The position numbers were made by a program, and so were the translations under genes. A DNA stretch of 32,972 nt from JBFHNV01 sp965365655 (GTDB taxonomy: Bacteria > Pseudomonadota > Gammaproteobacteria > HK1), in contig CBDUCN010000012.1 of NCBI GenBank assembly GCA_965365655.1, positions 1 to 32,972 of the forward strand. Reading direction: 5' to 3'. The number at the start of each line of letters is the position of its first letter. The stretch's first letter is position 1. Positions 5,349 through 12,899 of the stretch are shown here, piece by piece. Below the pieces are notes generated by a model. The model was given only the letters and a program-made list of their open reading frames with translations. It was not told where the DNA came from and ran no database searches.

Positions 5349-7109
5349 ATGCCTGAGTACCTTGCACCCGGCGTCTACGTCGAGGAGACCAGCTTCCGCG
5401 CCAAGTCCATCGAGGGCGTCGGCACCAGCACCACGGCCTTCGTGGGTCCCACCCGCAAGGGCCCGTTCCGGGCCACCGCCGACGCCCAGGAGGTGCCCGA
5501 GCTGCTCACCAGCTTCGGCGACTTCGAGCGCATCTACGGCGGCATCGCCGACCTCGCGCTGACCACCGCCGGAGTGGCGAGGACGAACTACCTCGCCCAC
5601 GCGGTGCAGGCCTTCTTCAACGAGGGGGGCTCGCGGCTCTACGTCTCGCGCGTGGTCGGCGCCGGCGCGGCGACCGCGAGCGGCGACGTGACCCCGGCGG
5701 GCACCGCCGCCGACGAGGCCGTGCAGTTCGTGTCGCGCTTCCCGGGGACGGCGGGCAACGGGCGCATCGTGGTGCGCGAGACGCTCGCGCCGGTGGCGGC
5801 CACCGGCATGACCAACGCGCCGACGGGCACCCTGCTGGTCACCGGCGGTGCCGGCGCCGAGGTGTATCACCTCAAGGTGGGCGACACCTGGCACCCGGCC
5901 GTCGACCCCACGGCGGCGGCCGAGGACGCGGCGACGCTGGCCGGCGACACCCCGCGCATCGTGACCGCCCTGGTGGTGGCCATCGATGCCGACGGTGACG
6001 ACCTGAGCTTCGAGGGCCTCGGCTTCGACCGCACCCACCCGGCGTGGATCGGCCACGTGATGGCCGCGGCTCCCGGTCGACGCGCCGATCACCTGCAGAA
6101 TCTGTTCGCGGTCAGCATCGGCGGCAACGTCAGCGCGCTCGAGCTGCGCAACGCGATGTTCGCCGGCGCCACCGCGAACGCCGCCGGCGACCTCGAGCGC
6201 ACCATCACGCTGGCCGGCGGCCTCGACGGCGCCGCGCCGGCCCAGGCCAGCTACCCGCTCGCGCTGGGCGAGCTGTCGGGCCTCGAGGACGTCTCCATCG
6301 TCGCCGCGCCCGGGGCGGCGGCCTATGCCGACGCCCAGGCGATCAACAACCTGCTCATCTCCCACGCAGAGGCCCGCCGCGCGTACCGCATCGCGGTGCT
6401 GGACCTGCCGCCGGCCCAGACCCCTGGCCAGGCGCGCACCCTGCGCGGCCTCATCGACTCGCGCTACGCCGCCGTCTACTACCCGTGGGTGGTGGTCTCG
6501 AACCCGCTCGCCCGTCCGGGGCGCGAGGACATCCCGCGCGAGCTGGAGCTGCCGCCCTCGGGCTTCGTGTGCGGCATCTACGCACGCAACGACGTCCAGC
6601 GCGGGGTCTGGAAGGCGCCGGCCAACGAGGTGGTGCGCGGCGCGCTGCGCTTCGAGGTGGACGTCAACTTCGCCCAGCAGGAGATGCTGAACCCGATCGG
6701 GGTGAACTGCCTGCGCTACCTGTCCGGGCGCGGATTCCGCGTCTGGGGCGCGCGCCTCGCGTCGTCGGATCCCGAGTGGAAGTACGTCAACGTGCGCCGC
6801 TACTTCAACTACCTGGAGTCCTCCATCGACCGCGGCACCCAGTGGGCGGTGTTCGAGCCCAATGGAGAGCGCCTGTGGGCCAACGTGCGCCAGACCATCT
6901 CCGACTTCCTCTACAACGAGTGGCGCAACGGCGCGCTGCTCGGCACGAAGACCGAGGAGGCCTACTTCGTGCGCTGCGACCGCAGCACGATGACCCAGAA
7001 CGACCTCGACAACGGCCGCCTCGTGTGCCTCATCGGCGTCGCGGTCATCAAGCCGGCCGAGTTCGTCATCTTCCGCATCGGTCAGAAGACCGCCGATGCC
7101 CGCGCCTGA
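5349..7109 (+). CDS. eCIS contractile sheath protein (Afp2/Afp3, Pvc2/3 family)
   Basis: The main sheath subunit, 586 residues. Sheath subunits polymerise around the inner tube and contract to push it through a target membrane. The N-terminus (EYLAPGVYVEETSFRAKSI) is the classic tail-sheath start, which swaps strands with neighbouring subunits. Residues 20-35 contain GVGTSTTAFVGPTRKGPF. The middle part (about residues 120-320) is a variable, surface-facing insertion domain. The C-terminal third has CGIYARNDVQRGVWKAPANE, LNPIGVNCLRYLSGRG, RVWGARLASSDPEWKYVNVRR and the terminal RCDRSTMTQNDLDNGRLVC, all conserved in the family. Tube and a second sheath-tube pair follow immediately. A separated start (78-base gap) and a good ribosome site agree with high demand for this subunit. 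Confidence 0.95.
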   Translation: MPEYLAPGVYVEETSFRAKSIEGVGTSTTAFVGPTRKGPFRATADAQEVPELLTSFGDFERIYGGIADLALTTAGVARTNYLAHAVQAFFNEGGSRLYVSRVVGAGAATASGDVTPAGTAADEAVQFVSRFPGTAGNGRIVVRETLAPVAATGMTNAPTGTLLVTGGAGAEVYHLKVGDTWHPAVDPTAAAEDAATLAGDTPRIVTALVVAIDADGDDLSFEGLGFDRTHPAWIGHVMAAAPGRRADHLQNLFAVSIGGNVSALELRNAMFAGATANAAGDLERTITLAGGLDGAAPAQASYPLALGELSGLEDVSIVAAPGAAAYADAQAINNLLISHAEARRAYRIAVLDLPPAQTPGQARTLRGLIDSRYAAVYYPWVVVSNPLARPGREDIPRELELPPSGFVCGIYARNDVQRGVWKAPANEVVRGALRFEVDVNFAQQEMLNPIGVNCLRYLSGRGFRVWGARLASSDPEWKYVNVRRYFNYLESSIDRGTQWAVFEPNGERLWANVRQTISDFLYNEWRNGALLGTKTEEAYFVRCDRSTMTQNDLDNGRLVCLIGVAVIKPAEFVIFRIGQKTADARA

Positions 7110-7111
7110 TC

Positions 7112-7118
7112 GAGGAGG
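7112..7118 (+). promoter_or_regulatory. Strong ribosome binding site of the tube gene
   Basis: GAGGAGG, 8 bases before ATG 7127, is the best Shine-Dalgarno match in the array. It precedes the major inner-tube protein, one of the most abundant subunits of such particles. Confidence 0.8.
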
Positions 7119-7126
7119 TTTGAGCA

Positions 7127-7570
7127 ATGGCTGAACGAATCACGCCCTACGGCGCCTTCAACTTCATCGTCAACTTCGACGGCGGAGAGGAGTTCGGCGG
7201 CTTCTCCGATGTCTCCGGCATCGGGTCGGAGGTCACCGTCGCCGAGTACCGCGCCGGCAACGACCGCGAGAACCACGTGCGCAAGGTGGCCGGCGTGCAC
7301 AAGGTGAGCGACGTCACCTGCAAGCGCGGCATCGTCAACTTCGACAGCCTGTGGGCCTGGATGGAGCAGACCCGCACCGACGGCCCGTCGGCCCAGAAGA
7401 CCGTCGCGATCACGCTGATGGACGAGGCGCGCAACCCGGTGCGCACGTGGCTGCTGCGCGGCTGCATCCCGATGAAGTACACCGGGCCGACGCTGGCCGC
7501 GAAGGGCGGCGGCGACGTCGCGCTCGAGGAGATCGTGCTGTCCGCCGAGGGCTTCGAGGTCACGGCCTGA
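7127..7570 (+). CDS. eCIS inner tube protein 1 (Afp1/Pvc1 family, gp19-like)
   Basis: The main inner-tube protein, 147 residues, the usual size for this family of T4 gp19/Hcp-like tube subunits, which stack as hexameric rings inside the sheath. Family features are the opening AFNFIVNFDGGEEFGGFSDVS, EVTVAEYRAGND, KVSDVTCKRGIVNFDSLWAW, the central VAITLMDEARNPVRTWLLRG and the closing KYTGPTLAAKGGGDVALEE followed by LSAEGFEV. It follows the sheath by 17 bases. A divergent paralogue at 9161 probably makes the tube's first rings near the baseplate. Confidence 0.95.
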   Translation: MAERITPYGAFNFIVNFDGGEEFGGFSDVSGIGSEVTVAEYRAGNDRENHVRKVAGVHKVSDVTCKRGIVNFDSLWAWMEQTRTDGPSAQKTVAITLMDEARNPVRTWLLRGCIPMKYTGPTLAAKGGGDVALEEIVLSAEGFEVTA

Positions 7571-7607
7571 GCGGCCGCGCCCCCGCCCGCGACCCGAGCG
7601 CCGACGC

Positions 7608-9161
7608 ATGCAGGCCCTGAGCTTCGAGACCGCCGCCCCGGCCGCGCTGGCCGATCCCCGGCGGGTGGACGTGGCCTGCTTCGTCGGCTTCGTGGGCCGG
7701 CGTCCGGGCCGCCCGCCGGCGCCGGTGCGCGACGCGCTGGCACGTTCGCGCTTCGGCGAGGGCCCGTGGGCGCGCACGGCCGAGAGCCTGGACTCGCTGC
7801 TGCAGCTCCCGGTCGTGGTCGAGAGCTGGGCCGCGTTCGACGCCCTGTACGCGTGGGACCGGCGCCCGGTGAGCGAGACGGGCACCCGGCGATCGGCAAC
7901 GGCCCTCGGCGCCGCGGTGCGCAGCTTCTTCGCGCAGGGGGGACGGCGCGCGGTCATCGTGCGCGCCGGCGACCCCTGGCCTCACCTCGAGCCCGATGCG
8001 CTGCGCAGCGCCGCCCGCGCGGCACGCGTGGACGCCCTGCTCGGCCCGCCCGGCGCGACTCCGCACGACCCCGAGACCTGGCGCGGCATGGGACTGCTGT
8101 TCGACCTCCCGGAGGTCTCGCTGCTCGCGCTGCCGGATCTCTGCGACCTGTGCGCGCCGGCGCCCGGCGCGGTGGACGTCGCGGTCGAGGCGCCTTCGTC
8201 TCCGGAGGTGTTCGTCGAGTGCAGCAGTGCCGACACCGGCACCGTGATCGAGGACGTCGGCCTGCGCGACCTCGCGCCGCCGCGCCTCGACGCCGCCGGC
8301 TATGTCGCCTGGAGCGATGCCGTCGGGCGAGTGCGCGAGCGCCTCGTGCGCCACCACCGGGAGGTGCTGCTGATCGCGTCCCTGCCGCTGCCCGCGGCCG
8401 GTCTTCGCAGCGGCGGCTTCGCCGCCGACGCCGACTACCTGGGTTACCTGGACGCGGCCGGCGTGCTCGGCGACCCGAGCTCCAGCCACGACGGCCGCGC
8501 GACGGCCAGCGCGTTCGTGCAGTACGCGTGGCCCTGGCTGCGCACCCGACACGGCCTGGACCTGCCCGGACGCCTGGAGCCCCCGGAGGGGATCCTGTGC
8601 GGCGAGATCGCACGCAACGCCCTCGCCCGGGGCACCTTCCGCAGCGTCGCCGGCCGCGTCCTGCGCGCGGTCTACGACACCGAGCCGCGCGTCTCGCTGA
8701 GCGCCGGCGCGCAGACCCCGTCCGAGCGCCTGGCCCGGCGCGCCTGCCTGGTCGCGCCGGCGCCGGAAGGGCACGCGCTGCTGTCCGACGTCACCGCCAG
8801 CGCCGACGAGGCGTGGCGCAGCGGCGGCGTCAGCCGGCTGATGGGCGCGGTGCTGCGCGCGGCACGGCGCACCGGCGAGACCGTGCTCTTCGAGGCGAGC
8901 GGACCGGCGCTGTGGCAGCGCGTCGTGCGCAGCCTGGAGCAGACCCTGACCGCGTTCTGGCTCGAGGGCGGTCTCGGCGGCGCCAGCCCCGAGGAGGCCT
9001 TCAGCGTGCGCTGCGACCGCTCGACGATGACCCAGAACGACCTCGACGCCGGGCGCCTCGTCGCCGAGATCAGCGTGCTGCCGGTCGCGGCCGTCGAGCG
9101 CATCACCGTGGTCCTCGACCTGGTCGGCGGCGGCGCGGCCGTCACGCGGGAGGTGGCGTGA
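7608..9161 (+). CDS. Second, divergent sheath-like protein (Afp4/Pvc4-like)
   Basis: A 517-residue sheath paralogue. Its C-terminal region retains the sheath signature: EGILCGEIARNALARGTFRS (compare CGIYARNDVQRGVWK in the main sheath), EEAFSVRCDRSTMTQNDLDAGRL and a final beta segment. The N-terminus is different: instead of the APGVYVEE strand-exchange arm it starts MQALSFETAAPAALADP and has a VACFVGFVGRRPGRPP motif. In Afp and PVC a divergent sheath forms the first ring on the baseplate, and the missing N-terminal arm fits a terminal position where no subunit exists below. Gene order sheath-tube-sheath-tube also supports this. Stop and next start overlap as TGATG. Confidence 0.85.
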   Translation: MQALSFETAAPAALADPRRVDVACFVGFVGRRPGRPPAPVRDALARSRFGEGPWARTAESLDSLLQLPVVVESWAAFDALYAWDRRPVSETGTRRSATALGAAVRSFFAQGGRRAVIVRAGDPWPHLEPDALRSAARAARVDALLGPPGATPHDPETWRGMGLLFDLPEVSLLALPDLCDLCAPAPGAVDVAVEAPSSPEVFVECSSADTGTVIEDVGLRDLAPPRLDAAGYVAWSDAVGRVRERLVRHHREVLLIASLPLPAAGLRSGGFAADADYLGYLDAAGVLGDPSSSHDGRATASAFVQYAWPWLRTRHGLDLPGRLEPPEGILCGEIARNALARGTFRSVAGRVLRAVYDTEPRVSLSAGAQTPSERLARRACLVAPAPEGHALLSDVTASADEAWRSGGVSRLMGAVLRAARRTGETVLFEASGPALWQRVVRSLEQTLTAFWLEGGLGGASPEEAFSVRCDRSTMTQNDLDAGRLVAEISVLPVAAVERITVVLDLVGGGAAVTREVA

Positions 9162-9628
9162 TGAGTGACACGCCGCTGCACGTGTTCCGCTTCCACGTGA
9201 GCTTCAAGAGCCAGCCGCTGCGCAAGGAGCCGGGCGCCGACGTGGCGCTGTGCCAGGGCGCGTTCTCCGAGGTCACCGGCCTCGAGGCGACGATGGAGCC
9301 GAAGGTGATCAAGGTCGGCGGCAGCAACTACGGCGCGGTGCAGCGCGCCGGCCCGGTCACCTTCGGAACCGTGGTGCTCAAGCGCGGCATGAGCGAGACG
9401 CGCGATCTCTGGGACTGGTTCCAGAAGGTCGCCGCGGGCGGTTATGCGAGCCGCATGCAGGTGGAGATCGAAATGCGCGATCCGGCCGACCGGCCGGCGG
9501 TGCGCTGGCAGCTGCGAAGCGCGCTGCCGGTGAAGTTCAAGGCAGCCGACCTCAACGCGAAGGGCAGCGAGATCGGCATCGAGGAGCTGCACCTGGCCCA
9601 CGAAGGCCTGGTGCTGGTGCAGGGGTAG
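9161..9628 (+). CDS. Second tube protein (Afp5/Pvc5-like, tube initiator)
   Basis: A 155-residue tube paralogue of the gp19 family. It has the pattern HVFRFHVSFKSQ, CQGAFSEVTGLEATMEPKVI, NYGAVQRAGPVTFGTVVLKRG, SETRDLWDWFQKV and the closing SALPVKFKAADLNAKGSEIG followed by EELHLAHEGLVLV. Compared with tube 1 it is slightly longer at the N-terminus and fully divergent in sequence. By analogy with Afp5/Pvc5 it should form the ring(s) connecting tube to the hub. GGGAGG at 9148-9153 supports the ATG at 9161, which overlaps the preceding stop by one base. Confidence 0.9.
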   Translation: MSDTPLHVFRFHVSFKSQPLRKEPGADVALCQGAFSEVTGLEATMEPKVIKVGGSNYGAVQRAGPVTFGTVVLKRGMSETRDLWDWFQKVAAGGYASRMQVEIEMRDPADRPAVRWQLRSALPVKFKAADLNAKGSEIGIEELHLAHEGLVLVQG

Positions 9629-9635
9629 ACGAGCC

Positions 9636-10871
9636 GTGCCCGAGTCGCCTGCGCCGAGCGTGGTGAGGACCGCCACCTTCGAGACCATCGAGGACCCGGT
9701 GGTCCAGGTGACGGTGCACTTCAACCCGGCCTCCCTGCAGTACACGGTCAGCAACACCCTGCAGGAGGAAGGCGAGGGCGCGGCGCGCAAGCAGTACGTC
9801 AGCAAGACCACCGCGAAGCTCACGATGGACCTGGTGTTCGACACCACGGACACCGGTGAGGACGTGCGCACCGTCACCAACAACATGGCGAAGCTGCTCG
9901 AGCCCATCCCCGAGCAGAACGACAAGAAGGTCCCGCCCCGCGTGACCTTCAGCTGGGGCGCGTACGCGTTCACCGGGATGGTGGAGCAGTACAAGGAGAC
10001 CATCGACTTCTTCGCCGACGGCGGCCTGCCGCTGCGCTCGACGATCAACCTGACCCTGGCGAGCCAGGACGTGGTCTTCGACGCGGGGACCCGCAGCGAC
10101 AAGGCCTCGGTGGACGCCGACATCACCGCCGAGCCGGTGGTGGTGCCCGACAGCGAGGGACCGGGCGGCGGCCCCGCCGGCGCGGCCAGCGCCGCGGGCG
10201 ATCCGCGCGCCGCCCGGGCCATCGGCGCGGCCAACGGATCGGCGTCCCTGCGCTTCGGTGCCGGCGGTGCCCTGGCGGTGGGCGCGTCGGCCAGCGTCGG
10301 GTTCTCGGCCGGCGCGTCGGTGGGCGCCGGCTTCTCCGCCGGCATCGGCGCGTCGGCCGGCGGCGGCGCGTCGGCCTCGGCCGGTGCAGGGCTGTCCGCC
10401 GCGGCCGGCGGCGGCGCGGGGGCGAACCTGCTCCCGGCCGCCACCTTCGTGGCCGGCGGCGCCGCCGGCGCGTCGGCCGGCGCCGGGCTCGGCATCGGTG
10501 CCGGGGGCGGCGCGGGCTTCGGGGTCTCCGCCGGCGCCGGGCTCGGAATCGGCGCGGGGGCCGGAGCCTCGGCCGGCGCGGGCCTCGGCGTGTCCGCGGG
10601 CGCCGGCTTCGGGGCGTCCGCCGGGGCCGGAGCGGGCCTGTCGGCATCGGCCGGGACGGGGATCGCGGCGGGCGCGGGATTCTCCGGCCTGCGCACCTCG
10701 ACCACCGTCGCGAGCCGCAGCCTGTCGCCGTCGAAGCTGATCGCGAGCACGCCGTCGGTGTCCACCGGCGGCGGCGTGGCCGCCGGCGGGCGCCTGTCGG
10801 GCGGCGGCGCGAGCAGCGGGCTGCGCGTCGACGTCGGGGCGGATGCCGATTTCGAGATCAAGAGCCGGTAG
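9636..10871 (+). CDS. Afp7/Pvc7-like CIS tube/baseplate adaptor with Ala/Gly/Ser-rich tail
   Basis: A 411-residue protein starting at GTG 9636. Residues 1-165 form the conserved CIS-tube/Afp7 N-terminal domain: VQVTVHFNPASLQYTVSNTL, KLTMDLVFDTTDTGEDVR, PRVTFSWGAYAFTGMVEQYK and PLRSTINLTLASQD are diagnostic. Such proteins sit between the tube and spike and usually end with a LysM-like domain. Here there is no LysM; residues about 170-350 are almost entirely Ala, Gly and Ser with occasional Phe, Leu, Ile and Val (GASAGAG-type repeats). The last ~60 residues return to normal composition (TSTTVASRSLSPSKLIAS, LRVDVGADADFEIKSR). The frame is continuous and stops just before the next gene's ribosome site, so the tail is genuine and not a frameshift artefact. 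Confidence 0.85.
   Translation: MPESPAPSVVRTATFETIEDPVVQVTVHFNPASLQYTVSNTLQEEGEGAARKQYVSKTTAKLTMDLVFDTTDTGEDVRTVTNNMAKLLEPIPEQNDKKVPPRVTFSWGAYAFTGMVEQYKETIDFFADGGLPLRSTINLTLASQDVVFDAGTRSDKASVDADITAEPVVVPDSEGPGGGPAGAASAAGDPRAARAIGAANGSASLRFGAGGALAVGASASVGFSAGASVGAGFSAGIGASAGGGASASAGAGLSAAAGGGAGANLLPAATFVAGGAAGASAGAGLGIGAGGGAGFGVSAGAGLGIGAGAGASAGAGLGVSAGAGFGASAGAGAGLSASAGTGIAAGAGFSGLRTSTTVASRSLSPSKLIASTPSVSTGGGVAAGGRLSGGGASSGLRVDVGADADFEIKSR
10258..10680 (+). repeat. Ala/Gly/Ser-coding low-complexity tract
   Basis: About 420 bases encode imperfect units such as SAGAGLGIGAGGGAGF, SAGAGLGIGAGAGA and SAGAGLGVSAGAGF. Units recur with irregular spacing and different codons. The composition is silk-like or glycine-loop-like. 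The spacing of larger hydrophobic residues (F, L, I, V) every several residues may let it pack or insert. Confidence 0.8.
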
Positions 10872-10884
10872 AGGAGCGAGCGTG

Positions 10885-11058
10885 ATGCCGATCGTGATCG
10901 AGGACATGGAGGCCGAGGTGTTGCCCGAGCGCGAGGCGCCGGCACCCGAGCGGCGCGATGCGCGCGAGCAGCGCGAGGAGCAGGCGCGGCTGGTCGAGCG
11001 CGTGCACCGGGAGCTGCGCATCCGCGACGAGCGCGGCGCGCGCTGGCACGCCGACTGA
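10885..11058 (+). CDS. DUF5908-like small eCIS protein (Afp6/Pvc6 position)
   Basis: A 57-residue protein starting MPIVIEDMEAEVLPE and continuing as one charged helix rich in Glu and Arg (PERRDAREQREEQARLVERV). The start MPI-x-I-E and the size fit the DUF5908 family of tiny proteins found in eCIS operons between the Afp7-like and spike genes, the position of afp6/pvc6. GAGGAG at 10871-10876 and 8-base spacing define ATG 10885; a GTG at 10882 in the same frame is less likely. It probably packs against the baseplate, but no function is established. Confidence 0.8.
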   Translation: MPIVIEDMEAEVLPEREAPAPERRDAREQREEQARLVERVHRELRIRDERGARWHAD

Positions 11059-11127
11059 GACCGGGAGCCGTGCCGGAGGCAGGTCCATGAGCGCGACGAG
11101 GTCCGAACCGATGCGGGAGACGCGGCC

Positions 11128-12213
11128 GTGAGCGAGACACCGGTCGCGCAGTCCGCCGTCTACCGGGCGCGGCCCACGCTGCGCATCGCCGGGCGCGAGG
11201 ACGAGCGCGTCTCGGAGCTGCTGATCGCGACGCGAATCGAGGAGCGCGAAGGCGGCATGACGACCGCGGAGCTGCGCTTCTCGAACTGGGTCACGACCGA
11301 TCGCGGCGCCGAGTCGGCGTTCGAGGACGGCACGCGCCTCGCCCTCGGCACGGCGCTCGAGGTGTACACCGGGGACGAGACCCAGGCGCGGGAGATCTTC
11401 CGCGGCGTCGTGAGCGCGCTGGAGGCGGACTTCGCACCCGGCGCGCCGCCGGAGCTGGTGGTGCTGGCCGAGGATCCCCTCGGCCGCGCGCGCATGGCGC
11501 GCAGGAGCCGCGTCTACACCGACGTGGCGCCGTCCGGGGTGGTCGAGCAGGTGGCCCAGGAGCTCGGGCTGCAACCCTCGGTGAGCGGGCTGTCCGAGCC
11601 GGTGGGCACCTGGGCCCAGATCAACGAGAGCGATCTCGCATTCCTGCGCCGGCTGCTCGGGCGCTTCGACGCCGACCTCCAGATCGTGGGCGAGGAGCTG
11701 CAGGCCGGGCCCCGCGGCGAGGTGCGGCGGGGCGAGCTGCGCCTGGAGCTCCACGGGCAGCTCGCCCGCGCCCGCGTCACCGCGGACCTCGCGCACCAGG
11801 TCACCGCCGTCACCTGCGGCGGCTGGGATCCGGTCCAGGGAGCCACGGTGAGCGGGCGCGCCGCGGCCCTCGCCCACGGCGGTCCCGGCCAGGGCACGGG
11901 CGGCGCCGAGTGGCTCGGCCGCGCGCTCGCAGACCGCGAGGAGCACGTCGCGGACCTCGCGCTCGCCACCGACGCCGAGGCCCGGGCCGTGGCCGAGGCC
12001 GTGTTCGACCAGCGCGCCCGGCGCTTCGTGCGCATCGACGGCGCCGCCGAGGGCAACGCGCAGCTGCGGGTCGGCACTCACGTCGCCGTCAGCGGCCTGT
12101 CGCCCCGCTTCGACAACACCTACTACGTGGTGCAGGCGTGCCACCGCTACGACGTGCTCGCCGGCTACCGCACCGAGTTCACCGCCGAGTGCGCCTACCT
12201 GGGAGATCCCTGA
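11128..12213 (+). CDS. gp27-like baseplate hub protein (N-terminal half of a VgrG/Afp8)
   Basis: A 361-residue protein of the late-control-D/gp27 hub family, which forms the trimeric ring joining tube and spike. It starts at GTG 11128. Typical segments are YRARPTLRIAGREDERVSEL, EEREGGMTTAELRFSNWV, EVYTGDETQAREIFRGVVSA, LEADFAPGAPPELVVLAEDP, and the SVSGLSEPVGTWAQINESDL plus FLRRLLGRFDADLQI block characteristic of hub proteins. The C-terminus (HVAVSGLSPRFDNTYYVVQ, CHRYDVLAGYRTEFTAE) is the last hub domain before the spike. In Afp/PVC hub and spike are one polypeptide (Afp8); here they are separate, with a TGATG overlap at the junction as in T4 gp27/gp5 separate subunits. Confidence 0.9.
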   Translation: MSETPVAQSAVYRARPTLRIAGREDERVSELLIATRIEEREGGMTTAELRFSNWVTTDRGAESAFEDGTRLALGTALEVYTGDETQAREIFRGVVSALEADFAPGAPPELVVLAEDPLGRARMARRSRVYTDVAPSGVVEQVAQELGLQPSVSGLSEPVGTWAQINESDLAFLRRLLGRFDADLQIVGEELQAGPRGEVRRGELRLELHGQLARARVTADLAHQVTAVTCGGWDPVQGATVSGRAAALAHGGPGQGTGGAEWLGRALADREEHVADLALATDAEARAVAEAVFDQRARRFVRIDGAAEGNAQLRVGTHVAVSGLSPRFDNTYYVVQACHRYDVLAGYRTEFTAECAYLGDP

Positions 12214-12899
12214 TGCGAGCCGCCCAGCAGCTCCCGCCCCTGGCACACGCGCTCAGCGGCGCCTGTCTCGCCCGGGTCGTGGACATCGCCGACCCGGAGG
12301 GCCGCAACCGGGTGCAGGTGCGCCTGCTCGCCTACGACGGCACCGACGGCCAGGACGCGCCGCTGTGGGCGCGCGTGGTGTGCCCCTTCGCCGGCGACCA
12401 GCGCGGCGCCTTCTTCATGCCGGACGTGGACGACGAGGTGCTGGTGATGTTCGTCCAGGGCGACCCGCGCTACCCGCTGGTCCTCGGGGGACTCTGGAAC
12501 GGGTCCGCCGCCGCGCCCGCGGAGCTGGGCGACGAGGGCAACCGCTTCAAGCGCGTGCGCTCGCGCAACGGCGTCGTGATCACCCTCGACGACCAGCAGG
12601 GCCAGGAGCAGCTCGTGCTCGAGACCCCCGCGGGGCAGAAGGTCACCCTCGCCGACGGCGAGAACAAGATCACCCTCGAGGACGCGAACGGCAACGAGGT
12701 GGTGATGGAGGCGAGCGGGGTCAGCATCACCGCCGCCGCCGAGGTCAAGGTGGAGGCGGCCACGGTCAGCGTGACCGCCGGCATCGTGACCGTGGACGCC
12801 GCGCTCGCGGACTTCTCGGGCGTCGTCAAGTGCCAGGTGCTGCAGGCCACCTCGGTGGTCAGCACCAGCTACACGCCGGGGGCGGGCAACATATGGTGA
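12213..12899 (+). CDS. gp5/gpV-like spike protein
   Basis: A 228-residue baseplate spike. Residues about 14-100 form the OB-fold: CLARVVDIADPEGRNRVQVR, APLWARVVCPFAGDQRGAFF, MPDVDDEVLVMFVQGDPRYP and LVLGGLWNG are diagnostic of gpV/gp5 family proteins. From about residue 115 the sequence becomes the repeating hydrophobic-polar pattern of a three-stranded beta-helix needle: VRSRNGVVITLDDQQGQEQL, TPAGQKVTLADGENKITLED, and VEAATVSVTAGIVTVDAAL. The C-terminus TSYTPGAGNIW would be the tip. GGGAG upstream supports ATG 12213, which shares its first base with the hub stop. No separate PAAR tip protein was recognised after it. Confidence 0.92.
   Translation: MRAAQQLPPLAHALSGACLARVVDIADPEGRNRVQVRLLAYDGTDGQDAPLWARVVCPFAGDQRGAFFMPDVDDEVLVMFVQGDPRYPLVLGGLWNGSAAAPAELGDEGNRFKRVRSRNGVVITLDDQQGQEQLVLETPAGQKVTLADGENKITLEDANGNEVVMEASGVSITAAAEVKVEAATVSVTAGIVTVDAALADFSGVVKCQVLQATSVVSTSYTPGAGNIW

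Noticed and set aside
7738..7755. Second sigma-54-like site (TGGCACGTTCGCGCTT)
   Set aside because: It lies inside the second sheath gene and does not keep the GG-N10-GC spacing.
10258..10680. TonB-like Pro/Ala-rich protein on the minus strand
   Set aside because: It is the reverse complement of the Ala/Gly/Ser tract, which automatically reads as Pro/Ala. The + strand frame continues from a recognised domain.
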